Positions 23,061 through 35,500 of a stretch of DNA of 64,000 nucleotides are shown in pieces. The DNA comes from Lepas anatifera. Taxonomy: Eukaryota; Arthropoda; Thecostraca; Lepadidae. The DNA lies in assembly GCA_034440635.1 (NCBI GenBank), contig JAOTON010000455.1:186001-250000 (forward strand). The letters are read 5' to 3'. The notes beneath the pieces were generated by a model that saw nothing but the letters and a program-made list of their open reading frames with translations, ran no database searches and was not told where the DNA came from. The position numbers and the translations under genes were made by a program. The first letter of the stretch is position 1; every line of letters begins with the position of its first letter.

Positions 23061-26000
23061 GCTGTGTGTGAACGTCTCTGTACTGGTGAGTGGCCGCGGC
23101 AGCAGCGCGACCCGGGCGGGGCGCACACGTGGCTAGCCAGAGAGCGGGGCCGGCCGAGCTACTCAATGATATGCATCTGTTTGTCGCGGTACACCCGCAC
23201 CCGGAAAAAGGCAATGTTTGCTGCTGTTGAAGCGGCAACGCCGTGGCTTGGCCGTGTCTCCGCTCTCTCATCTGCCACGTGACGCCCTCGAAGGATGGCA
23301 GCCGACCCGATTGTTGGGCAAGACGCGCACGCTAGTGTTGTCTTGTTCCACAAGAGGGACGCTGCAGGGTTTCAGATCTCTTTATTTTTGCAGCGGTCAA
23401 ATAAGATAACGTTAATCAGGGTTAACAAAGTGCTCAATCAGTTGGCTAGTAAGTGACAGCTAAAGTACAGCATGGGTAGACAGATCTCTGATGGTTGGTG
23501 GGGGCGTGTGCGCTGTTGTGTGGGACCGGGGTGCGGGCGCAGGTTCCCCGGTCGCTGGCAGCTGGAGCTGACGGCGCGCCCCTGTTGCGGCCGCGCCGCG
23601 CCGCCGCCCAGGTCAGTGACACCTAACCACACCCCAATCGACAGGCACGCCGGCCCGGGGACCGCCATAAACACAGTGTCCGCTCTGCTTGCAGATATGC
23701 CGTTCCGTGAGCGATGGTGTTAGCGCTGAGAATGCTGATGTGCTCCTGCAATCGCAATGACCGTAAATTGTCGTCCACCCGTCTCATCTGCACTGTTGCT
23801 CGCACGTGCGTGTGTGCCGTACCTGTCTACCAGCCAGCAGCCGTGCCTCCGGACAGGAGGCAGCCTCCGCGCCGCAGCTCGCAGACAGTGGTGGAGAGGG
23901 TGTTACTGGGCCGCCCAGGGCGCACGGCGGGAGTCTAGCTCCACCGGCCGCACACGCATTTCCGCCCGTGTATCTCCGATATTCTTTTTTTTTTGAAAAC
24001 TGGCGTGTGTTGACAAATGTGTATACGTTTTAGTGCTGAAATGCCGTTGAGAAGTGCGCCGCGACTGTAACCGTTTGCGTGCGTTAGCTATGCCATGATT
24101 TGCTGATGTTTGGCTGCGTTGTGCTGCGTTGTCTCCACTGACAGGAATTGGCGGCGTGCGAGAGCGCTCTTCGAAGGAGGATTAGGTTCGCAAACGGCGG
24201 AGCGTGGTTGTCGGGTGCCATGGGGTGGGCTGGGCTTGTACATGAACACTCGGCTGAACGCCTCGTCAGCATATCCTTGATCCTCGCAATGCTGCCCGCT
24301 TGATACCGAAATTGTGTGGCTTGTTCGTTCTCTTCGTCAGACTGTTATCCTCCCCAGAAATCGCCCCCCGGATAGCTGCTCACTAAGAAACCGTATCACT
24401 TGACTGTTCGCTCATGATCGTCAATTCGTTCACAAGGTGAATGGTGTTTCCTCCGCATATGTGCCGCCGCTGGTGCGTATGGTTAACCCCAATGGCATGA
24501 CAAATCGGCTTGTGCATATGAACATGTAGAGGCTTGGTCTGATGGGTTGGATTGTGCTGGGTGCTCAAAAGCTGTTCTGCTGGGCTAGGACTGGGCGTGC
24601 TCTGGATGAAGAGTGAGTCCCACAGATGAAGCGCTCTGCCTCCACGTCCCTGGATGCGCCGCCCCCTCGTATTGTCAGCGGGATACCGCAGTCACTCATA
24701 TGCTTTTGGTCCTTTTTGGCGTCCCAACTGATAGCTCATTTACGTATGCTCGGTCTCTGATGCAAAATTGCTTCTATGTGCTGGCATGATGATCGATGCA
24801 GTTTTAGTCAAATTTTGAAATAGTTCTTTTATTTTTTGGGAATGTTTGGGTCTTGTCTTGCGACAGGAAATTGTGCCAGGAGTCTGCACGAACAATGGAG
24901 TTGTTGGAAAATATAGGTCGTATTAATATCTAGCGCCCCCTTCAAGTGGTACGGAAATAGATACCAAAACTGGCTAGGTTTTGCACATTTTTATTGTTCT
25001 ACCCTGCCGTCTCTAATTTTGCTAAGACGTTCTTGGCATGGCAATGATTGGTTGCTAGATGATTGATATTTCCGACATTCAGGTTTGGAGTCTGGTTCTC
25101 GCCCCGCCCATTTTGTTCGAATCTGTTCTCATTTTTGTATTTTCAGGACGCTACTGTTTGCATGGTGGCTAACAATGTGTGTGACCATTCATATTGTTAA
25201 TTGATCTCGGGGATGCCTCTGTGATATTTTTCGTAACCGTGCACTCTTCAAATTCGGATTCAAACGTTGGTTTGTCGGAAAAATGGCGTTTTTCACGCTT
25301 AAAATGTCCTTTCTATCTATCAAATTGATTGTATCTGATGCGTAAATGCTCTCTTTATCGCCTGGTTTGCTCGCTCGCAATGTCACCCGTGCTGTTGTTT
25401 GCACTACTGGCTGGTTTTGATCACGTTCTCGCTATTGAAACGCCTGCCATTTGGTCGATCTCCGCCCGGGCCTGAGCCAGAGCAGTCCTCCCCGGTCGTG
25501 AGAGTCGGTTCAGAGCAGTCAGCCAATCGCCGGAATCGGGCCACGCGCCGCCAGCCAGCACGCCCGGCCAGCGACGCACGCGCCGTGCCAGGTAACACCT
25601 CCAGCCCCAGCCCCAGCCCCAGCCGAACCGCACTGAGAGAGACTCCTGCTGCCGCGCCGCCGCGCCATGCCTTGTGTGCCCTGTACGTGACCCGTCTCGA
25701 ACTGATTCCAATCTGGTGCTATGTTGACTGGGTGTTGACAACTGACCCCTGGCCACTGGCACACGCATCTCGGCACCTGGCAACCACGCTGCTAGATACG
25801 GGCAGGGACGGGGCGCCACTGTTCCCTGGGGGGCTGTGGGTGATTTTCTATAGGCTCTTACATTAGACGTTCGTTTCCGGTACTGTCCGCCGTTTGAGAG
25901 ATGTGTTCTGCGCACCCCACATATAGGTCATCCTGAGTGTATAACCACCATCATATCGTTCGGCACGACGCCGTTTTTTGAACTTGTTTATTCGGCTGAG

Positions 26001-26300
26001 ACGGTGTCCCGGTCTTTCACGGTGAAATCGTTTGTCCCATTTTCTTTTCATGTTATTGGTGCTTACCCCATTGACTGGAGAAACCCGGCCGGGGGAGATG
26101 AAAACATGGAGCTCATATCGTTAGCGACGTTTTCGAATAAAACTCCCGACTTGATCGACTTGCCTGTTTTTCGGGGCCAGCGCTGGAAGCGATGAACGAG
26201 TGGAGCTATGTGTGGAACTGTCTTCTGTTGTGTACAGCGAATATATGACTGTCCTTCCAACGAGTTTTCTTTGAGTTTCCAAATAAAGATGACGAGACAT
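23061..26300 (+). other. Psi: Psi 3'UTR and downstream flank
   Basis: A possible 3'UTR intron runs from the donor at 23086 to an acceptor CTTGCAG ending at 23694. Candidate poly(A) signals AATAAA are at 26136-26141 and 26282-26287. Which one is used, if either, cannot be told. No second coding gene recognised. Confidence 0.35.
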
Positions 26301-27239
26301 ACTGTGTTTTCTTGAGTAGCCGCTTTGCGGATGCTATTTCCTTACGAGCAGCTCGCGTAGGAGTGGTCAGTAGTAGGCGATTTCACTTTGGTCAGTATAG
26401 CCATATGTGAAGCTCGGCAACGCCTGTATTCTATGAAATCTGGTGGAAGTCGGCAAAGGCACAGCTGAAGTTCGTTTTTTCCTAGCACGGTATATTACCT
26501 GTTGTCAAGCATATGTGGTGTCTCTAGCAGTGACTTGTTTCTAGGACGTTACTACAATATTTTAATAGGTATATCGGTCGGGTCGCGGACTTCTTTATTA
26601 CAAATCCGATCATTAATATATATTGATGCAAAATGGAGTGCAAATTTGTTTATGCTTAGTTTCGCCACTGGGGGAGCCCCCTCCCCCCACATTCGAGATT
26701 GGTTGACGGATGTGTTTTATCCCACCCCCCACCCGCGGGGGCGGTTAGTCCCGAAATAACGATGAGTTGGTCTCCCGCGAAAACCAATTACAGGTACAAT
26801 TTCTTTGTGATACCGGACGGGATAAAGACGTCCGGTTTGGTATTTCAGGGGTCCAGAGGTCAGCTCGGAAATTCCGTGCAAAATCAATTTTTAGTGGGCC
26901 CGGCCATCTGAATTTGCGTAGCACCAGCTAAGAGCCCCGATGAGCTCTGGTCCAGATCAGAGCAGGGGAAAGAATTGGATAAAAACTCCGGGGCCCTCGC
27001 CAATTCAAGGAACAACTAACCAGCTAAGGGTCCTGGCACCAGGTCAAAACCTCTTACATAATTTCTCCGGGGAGGGGGGGCTAGAGCAGCTCAGGAATTC
27101 AACATCGCGGACCCCAAACCAGTTTGGGTTCCAAGACCAAGCTAGAAAGTTCCTGTGCAATACTCGATCAAGAACCCAGATGCCCCTTGCAAAACTTCCC
27201 CTCAGGAGGCCCAGGCCAACTCCGGGATCCCAATATCAG

Positions 27240-27684
27240 TTAAAGGGAATGTGGCACCTTTGTTGAATCCTGGAATTTAGTAAAATTAGGTGTATTTTAT
27301 CCAAAAATAATGAAACCACTCATGATTTCTAAGAAAAATGTAAAATAAGCTCAATATTTTGTTTTTAAAAATGCTCCTCTAGAAAAAGAAATATCAGACT
27401 GTGGATGATGTCACGACCTGGCAACCACTACCATACTTGAAACGCTGTAAGGACTTCGATTGGCTGATGCTCATCGTGACGTCAGCATATGTCGTACCAG
27501 TAGCTCCCAACAATGGCCGCCCGGCGACGGGCTGATGGCAGTGTCGGGTAGGTTTTAGCTTTTTTTCTACGGAAATATCAAGTTCCAAGACAAGTGGAAT
27601 ATGGAGTACCGGGTTTTCCGAATTGCTTTACAACTTGGCTATCTCAGTTAAAATCACGATGTGAAGGTGCCACATTCCCTTTAA
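27240..27684. mobile_element. TTAA-flanked MITE, copy 1
   Basis: Perfect inverted ends: AAAGGGAATGTGGCACCTT at the left and AAGGTGCCACATTCCCTTT at the right, each bounded by TTAA. The interior is AT-rich with GTGACGTCAGCATATG. A second copy, inverted, is at 37393-37834. TTAA targets are typical of piggyBac-type elements; no transposase is present. Confidence 0.8.
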
Positions 27685-27705
27685 CACTCGCACTGGAGGG
27701 GGTCT

Positions 27706-30620
27706 GGCACTAACGCGCACTGGGGGCCTGTAGGCCCCCTAAGATCTCGGAAACTAAGAGGTTTAGAAAAGCGTCACTTTGCAGGTGGGTGGGGGCTATG
27801 ATGATCTACATGATGATCAATTTTCATTGACCTAGGTCAATATCTTCAAGGTCGAATGAGGTCGTAAAGGTCAAATCTTGGCCATGTTGGGGACCGATTG
27901 GTAAATGCTGTGATTATGCGGGAATAAGGTAAAGGCGGGCCAGGTTCATAAAGAAGAGGTCTCAAAGAGGCTTACCCACAATTTTTGGGTCAAGGTCATT
28001 GACCTTTAAGGTCGCCATATGGTATAGTACTTATAATGTACACTTTGACTAACACTGTAGCCCCTGTTTGGCAGTAAATGAGGATTGATCTTTCCCAATA
28101 ACTTTTGACCTTGACCTTTGTATTGGGGTACCCTATCGATGACGTCATAGCATAATATATGTCAGACCGGGTAACGTCATTCGGCCGGAAGCACAGTGGT
28201 CAGTGACCTTGAAAGTGCGGATATGACCATGACCTGTGACCTTTGACCTTGACTTTCATATGAGGTCACCTTGACATATAATCCCGGTTATATGACGTCA
28301 CCACTTGGTCTCCAATGCAAGCTAACTGGTCCGACCGCGCGATTACGGCGATCTCAAAATGCAGGTCTGACTTTGAAAGCCGATAAGTAAAAAAATCAAC
28401 CGATTTTCAAAAAGTCTTCAATGGACGCGCTATTAAATTCTGTTAAATGTGGCCACGTACCGTTTTTCGGCTCGCGCGGTTCTCCGGCCACCTCGGAAAA
28501 ACAGGTGGGGGGCCTCCGAGGCCCCCCTCCAGTGCGCGTGTTAAGGGGCTCGGGGCAGGTAAGGGCCGCGGACGAACCCATGGGCCAGCATGGGGGCTTG
28601 GCCTACACCCGTCCCGGCGGGCCTCCGAGCCACCTTCTCCCTGGTGAGGGGAAGTGTTCAGACATCCTCCTCGAACTCGGGCTCTTATGCGGGATAATGA
28701 GAAAACGCGATCGCGGTTGGATTGGTCATACAAATTAATGAAGAAACTACATGATTATTTTTTTGGCTCGGGCCAATATTGACGTCATGACAGGTCAACG
28801 AAGGCGGCACAATTTGGAGTTTCGGGGCTCGAGTGTCTGACAAGAGCAGAGTTGTAGAGGTCAAAATATGAAAATGACCTGACCTAAGGCCAGGTCAAGG
28901 CCATTTTCAACCTCGCATAGTCAATATGTGTAGCAATCCAAGCGTAATGGTATTGGAACAAAACCTTTATCATCACTTCCTGCAGTTATTGGCCCAAATT
29001 GAAAACCTGCTAGTATCCCCAGATGACCCTACAAAGGTCACAGGTAAAACATTGCAGCATGAGCCTGGAAAGGGGCATAGGATACTACAATTTTGGGAAT
29101 GTGACGGTATTCGTAGCCTTATCAATGCAAATGCGGCCCAATTCCTGTTTTACCCATGCATTTCCACTGGATAGGTCATGGTCCGTGCCTTACTCTAGGT
29201 CACTTATATGAAAAAAATCCCGGAATGCATTTTGTAGCACTTGGTGGGCCTAGATGTGTTGTAAGTTTCAGTGAGTAGATTCACCCATTTCTGACTCGTG
29301 GGGTCGCTTGATCTGTACTAGTGATCTGACATGAGATAACCCAACATTAAAGCTTTTGGGGAAAGTTGCGGAATCGAGCAATGATAAGGTGTGCCAAGTA
29401 CGGCGGCCCTTCACCGCCGCTTTTTTTCGTGTCTCCGGAAAAACCCGAGGGAGTGCTCAAACCCCCCCACCGGAACGAGGGTTAAACGGGTCATTATTGC
29501 TTAAGTTTAGAGGGTCAAGCTTTTAAGTCATGGCGCTAGGCACACTGAGGGGGCTTCAAATACGCTCAGGAGGCGCGTACAGAATAAGGGGACTAGACCA
29601 GTTGGGTGCCTCAACGAAGTCATGAGCCCCAGATGAACATACGGGGCCCCCGAACAAGCTAAAGGGTCCATACCAGTTAAACGGGCCCGACGCCAGCTCA
29701 AAGGGCAATTCCAGGTAGAAGCCGGACGACCAAGTAGATATCCTTGTGTATTTTTTTCTCAAGGGCCATTACCAAATAAGGGGGTCCCCTAGGAAAAGTC
29801 TGCAAGCTCCAGTATACTACCTTCCCAAAGGCCTCTTAGAGACCCTCTACGAAACTCCGGGGTCTCGAGATCAGCGTGGTGCCTAATCATCTTAACACGC
29901 GCATTGACGGGGGGGAATACCCGCCCGTGCCCCCTCGGGTTTTTCGGAAATAGGAGAAAAACGGCGGCGCCTAGCGCCGCCGTTTTTCCTCAGGTCTTTT
30001 TTACTTCAGTAAAATTTTCAGGTCAGGTCACCAGTATAGGTCAAGTGACCTGACCTCAAAAAAGTTTAAGATGGCATAAGTCGGAGCAGGGTGAACTTAT
30101 CCGATTAAAACCCATCACATAATGGGCCCACCGAGTTCTCTAAAATATGTTCCGGTATTTTTGATATCGATGACGTAAGGTCAGGTAGAAGCAGGTACCT
30201 CTCCATTGGAAACACATGGGAAAATGGTTTTTACTGGATCACTCAGTAACGGATGGTGACGGAGCGTTTATTTTAGCTGCATGAGACTCGCCTTGGCTTT
30301 GCGGTTCTAATGATATGCATTTTATATAATTTGACCCTGACCCGACCTCAGGTCAGGTCAAATCCTTGATTTGGCCTAGCAAGGTCAAATTATATATCAT
30401 TCGACTCGGCTTGCTCCGAGGATTCATATAGTTTACGCCGTTTTGCTCTATCTTTACTTGTTCAGATGAAAAACTGAAAAAAACTTAATTTACATGTTAT
30501 CCCTATGACGGCATGTTTTGACATATCGTGACCTTAAATGTGACCTGACAAAAAATGGTTCAATTATTTTCGATGGAGAAGTGGGTGGGCTACCCAACGC
30601 CGTATGCGCGTGTTAAAGAG
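27706..30620. repeat. AGGTCA half-site-rich repeat block
   Basis: Dense direct and inverted AGGTCA/TGACCT motifs, for example GACCTGTGACCTTTGACCTT near 28230 and CAGGTCAGGTCACC near 30021. Similar to the block in Psi intron 3. Confidence 0.55.
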
Positions 30621-31210
30621 TCCTAAATAGGCTCAGGGGCCATAAAACACCTGGGCGCCTCGACAAACTCAGGGGCCCCCAAACAAGCTAAAGGGGCCTA
30701 TACCAGTTAAACGGACCCAACGACAATCCAGAGAACCCCTTCCAGCTGAAGGGTCATAAATCGAGCTAGGGGGCGCCAAAAACCTCCTACGAAGTTCCGC
30801 GGGACCCTTGTCAACTAAGGGGTCCCCAGGGGTTCTGGGCCTGCTAGTTCACCAGTTCGAAGGCAATCCGAAAATCGGACCAATTTTGGCCTGCCAAGTC
30901 GAGGTTCCAAGGCTATGGTTCAATCTCGATACAACAGTAAAAGACTTGGCTTCGGCGGCGTTCTGATTTTGTATGTCACACCATTTGTCACCGAGATCGT
31001 CCAGAGTTAATGACCCCTTCTCCTAATAACCCAGTGGTGGCGGGTAACACGCCACCACATCAATAGAAATTCAACACACATATACAGACCGTACGAAGCT
31101 GGCGCGTACCGTAACAGCTCAGTCTCCACCGAACAGTCTATCACAGTCTGTCCCAGGTCTCCCGCTCGACATTCCGCGGGTACCGGGACTCGGCACTGTC
31201 CGGCACGGCT

Positions 31211-31429
31211 TCAGACCACGTTGGGGCAGGTGTTTGTGACGTGACTGGTCAGAGACTGCCTGCTGGAGAGCCTCTTGTCGCAGTACTGACACTGGAACCT
31301 CTTGATCCCGGCGTGGTGCTCCTGGTGCCGCCGCAGCTTGGCGCGGGAGGAGAACACCCGTCCGCACTTGTCGCAGGTCGTCCGCGCCGGCCTCAGGTGC
31401 ACCAGCAGCTTGTGTCTCGACTTCTTGAG
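31211..31429 (-). CDS. Zinc-finger gene terminal exon
   Basis: Acceptor CCTCCACAG. Completes a finger (LKKSRHKLLVH), then CDKCGRVFSSRAKLRRH and a last CCHC-type finger CQYCDKRLSSRQSLTSH with a final Cys (VTNTC). TGA at 31213-31211. Confidence 0.88.
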   Translation of the reverse strand, partial: LKKSRHKLLVHLRPARTTCDKCGRVFSSRAKLRRHQEHHAGIKRFQCQYCDKRLSSRQSLTSHVTNTCPNVV

Positions 31430-32475
31430 CTGTGGAGGACAGTGGATTTCAGCGATACCGTGAGGAGAGAAATCTGGTTGATAACACCGAGGGTGTGATG
31501 TGTTTGGTAACCTAGGACAAGTTACATCACCAAGATGCGTGAGCCAGTTTGGCCTTAGGAGCAGGAATGCGCTTTTGACAGCATTATTAACCGCTCTGCA
31601 TTGGAGGTCTCAGATGAAGCACAAGCAGTGAAAAGGCTTGGAGGGTTAAGCGCAGTAGCAGGGGCCCAAAGACAGCCTATGCGTTACGAGAACGGAGGGA
31701 GTCGCTAGGCTGCAGTCACTGGTTTTCGTCGATTTTATAATAAAAAAACGCGATTTTGGGCTCCACTACCGCCGGCCCAGACCGGCGCACTGATTGACTC
31801 TAAATTAGCTGGAGACCCGCGTCCGCTCGGTAAAAATTCTGGAGAAAGGAGAGCCGAATGTATGAGCTTTCGCCCTAGTATTCTGGTAGCCCGAGATTCA
31901 CAATGAGGTTCTTTGATGAAAAGAGGGGGGGAGCGGTGCTATTGCATCTTTGAATGGGTGACGGAACATTTGGTAGTAAAGTCACGCATGGAAATGTCTT
32001 CCTTCTTAACTCCCAACAGGGTGAGAGTTGGCGACCCCGTATAACCTTGGCAGTTGGTGCGTCATTAAACCACATAAGTGGTTATCTAACCAACTTGTAT
32101 TCTGAGCTGCCGGTAAAGCCCTCAGGAGTGGGCGGACTTTATCGCCTTCGGAGCGCAGGTTAAGAGCCACTGACCAGGCTGTTGAAGACCTCTCCGCAGA
32201 TCTGACAGGTGTGGCGCCGCTCGCCGTGCGAGTCCATGTGGTTGTGATACCGACTGCTGGTGTTGGCCTGCGCACACAGGAAGGTGATATGACAAGGACA
32301 CCGCCTGGGAAGGGTGAGGTGACGACCTGACCACCACAGGGACACCGCCTGCGCCGAGGTCAAAGCTGGGTGGACATAAGGCAGATCTGTCTGCACTGAC
32401 TGATGCAAACATTGCGAACGGCCATTTGCGAACATCACTGCGTAAGTGGGACAACTGACCTGCACCTTCATTGAA

Positions 32476-32548
<73 letters not shown>

Positions 32549-35500
32549 GGTAATACCGAGCGGGTTAACTGAAACGTCGGAAAACAACGCGATAGAACCT
32601 CAGCACAGCCCTTTAGCAGCTGCCTCCAGCACTTTATCGCTAGTTCCTCGAGAATGGGACCACAAACCTACGGCCGACATTATTAGCCCGTATCCGACAC
32701 CCATTGGCGGATCCAGGACTTTATTTCGGGGGAGGGGGGACTAGGAGGCTCGAGTTTCCCCACCATGATTAATTGTAAGCACTCTGGATATTTAGAGGGG
32801 GTGCTTGATCCCCTAGCCCCCCTGTATCCGCCACTGCCAGCACGCACAGCCGGGTCCCGGAGCAGGAGCCTTCAAACCCTGTCACGATTTTGGCTCCCCT
32901 CCCCGCGCCCTGTCACTACCTGGTAGCCGCAGATGGCGCAGACGTGACTGGGCCTGCCCAGGTGGCCGCGCATGTGGTCCACCATGGTGCGGAAGATACG
33001 CGACCGCTGCGGACACTGGTCACACTGCAGGTACCTCCGGTCGTGCCGCTCCACGTGCTCCAGCATGGTCTCCGGGTCACGTGACCTGCCGGCAGGAGGT
33101 CCAGCCACATGATGGTGCGGGCGAGCGGATCAGTCAGGACGCACGCAAAACGGCACGAACAGCAACACTCAGCCAACGCGAAACAAAAAGGCAACATCCC
33201 AGAACCACTTTGGAACATTACAATCGTGATCAGCGCCGAAATATGTACTAAGCAGCCTAAGGCGGAGTCAACCCCCGCCAGCGGCCTCTCACCTGAAGTT
33301 GGGGCAGGTGGAGCAGGCGTACTTGTACTGGGTGTAGTGCAGCTGCAGGTGCCGGATGTACCGCTGCTGTCCCAGCACCGTCTCCCCGCACATCACGCAG
33401 GCGAACACGCGCACCACCCGCTCAGGGTGCGCCGACGCCTCGTGTTTCTCCAGCTGTGGCTCGGCCTGGAACTCCTCCCCGCACGTGTCGCACGCGTGCG
33501 GCGCCTGTTGGACGGCGTCCGAGAGCGCCACGTGCTGGTGGTCCACGTGCTGGACGAGCTGCAGGTGCACCTTGGCGCAGAAGGGCGTCATGTGGAAGCA
33601 GAGGGCGCAGTGTGCGAAGATGTTGTAGTTTTTGGTGGAGAAAAGGTGGGAAGGGTTGCGCTCCCGGGTCTCCGGATGCCTGAAATGGACCACAAGAACT
33701 TAAGTAGACACGTATGTGCAAAAGGTGCAGTGGAGAACTATGAATCGACCCAGGTGCGTTTCTAATGCAACAACTTTACATGAGTGGCATATTCTGTGAC
33801 ATCAGTTAAATTCTTTTCTATCTATCCCTCCCTCCCCCACGTCCATGGTAACAATCCTGCTATCCGCTCGTAAGTACACCGGCCTCAACCCGATAAATCA
33901 CCTATTCGTCCCAGAAGTGTCGCAGCACCCGCCACTCACTCTTCCCAGACATGCCGCGACACCCACCACTCTCTTCCTATATGTGCCGCGACACACCACT
34001 TACTCTTCCCAGAAGTGCCGCGACACCCCACTAACTCGTCCCAGAAGTGCCCGGCCACACCACTCATTCTTCCCAGTAGTGCCCGGCCACACCACTTACT
34101 CTTCCCAGAAGTGCCCGGCCACACCACTCACTCTTCCCAGAAGTGCCCGGCCACACCACTCACTCTTCCCAGAAGTGCCCGGCCACACCACTTACTCTTC
34201 CCAGAAGTGCCACGCCACTCAAACGTCCCAAAAGTGCCCAGTCACACCACTTACTCTTCCCAGAAGTGCCCGGCCACACCACTTACTCTTCCCAGAAGTG
34301 CCGCGACACCCACCACACCACTTACTCTTCCCAGAAGTGCCCGGCCACACCACTTACTCTTCCCAGAAGTGCCCGGCCACACCACTTACTCTTCCCAGAA
34401 GTGTCCGGTCACACCACTCACACGTCCCAAAAGTGCCCGGCCACACCACTCACTCTTCCCAGAAGTGTCCGGCCACACCACTTACTCTTCCCAGAAGTGT
34501 CCGGCCACACCACTTACTCTTTCCAGAAGTGCCCGGCCACACCACTCACTCTTCCCAGAAGTGTCCGGCCACACCACTTACTCTTCCCAGAAGTGCCCGG
34601 CCACACCACTTACTCTTCCCAGAAGTGCCGCGACACCCACCACACCACTTACTCTTCCCAGAAGTGCCCGGCCACACCACTTACTCTTCCCAGAAGTGCC
34701 CGGCCACACCACTTACTCTTCCCAGAAGTGTCCGGTCACACCACTCACACGTCCCAAAAGTGCCCGGCCACACCACTCACTCTTCCCAGAAGTGTCCAGC
34801 CACACCACTTACTCTTCCCAGAAGTGCCCGGCCACACCACTTACTCTTCCCAGAAGTGCCGCGACACCCACCACACCACTTACTCTTCCCAGAAGTGTCC
34901 GGCCACACCACTTACTCTTCCCAGAAGTGCCCGGTCACACCACTTACTCTTCCCAGAAGTGCCCGGCCACACCACTCACACGTCCCAAAAGTGCCCGGCC
35001 ACACCACTCACTCTTCCCAGAAGTGCCCGGCCACACCACTCACTCTTCCCAGAAGTGTCCGGCCACACCACTTACTCTTTCCCAGAAGTGCCCGGCCACA
35101 CCACTCACACGTCCCAAAAGTGCCCGGCCACACCACTCACTCTTCCCAGAAGTGCCCGGCCATACCACTTACTCTTCCCAGAAGTGCCCGGCCACACCAC
35201 TCACTCTTCCCAGTAGTGCCCGGCCACACCACTTACTCTTCCCAGAAGTGCCCGGCCACACCACTCACTCTTCTCAGAAGTCACCACTTACTCTTCCCAG
35301 AAGTGCCGCGACACCTCCAGCCGGGTGCGGAATTTCCGATGACCGCAGATGGAGCATGCGATGTGTTCCACCAGGTCGGGGTCTTGCTGGTAGTGGCTGG
35401 GTAGCCGGACGTCGTTCCATATGTGAGTCGGCGGACCCACGCTCTGCCAATGGCCCTCCGACACCCAGCTCCTGTCCCAGGGCACAGCCGGCTCTCGCAT

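Larger units (their letters stand above)
26301..31210. other. Intergenic repeat-rich region between two convergent genes
   Basis: Mosaic of degenerate modules: AGGTCA-rich blocks (27830-28300, 28860-28910, 30020-30060, 30330-30385), C/G-run blocks near a recurring CGCGTGTTAA (27706, 28535, 29893, 30607), and lists of AGCTAAGGGG/CCAGTTAAACGG phrases. One phrase block at 29640-29710 recurs at 30672-30742, about 1.03 kb away. Only the TTAA-flanked element at 27240-27684 has clear ends. No coding sequence recognised. Confidence 0.6.
32268..32919 (-). other. Intron in zinc-finger gene with TA microsatellite and MITE
   Basis: Holds the (TA)n run at 32478-32545 and a 135-bp hAT-type MITE at 32702-32836. 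Confidence 0.75.
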
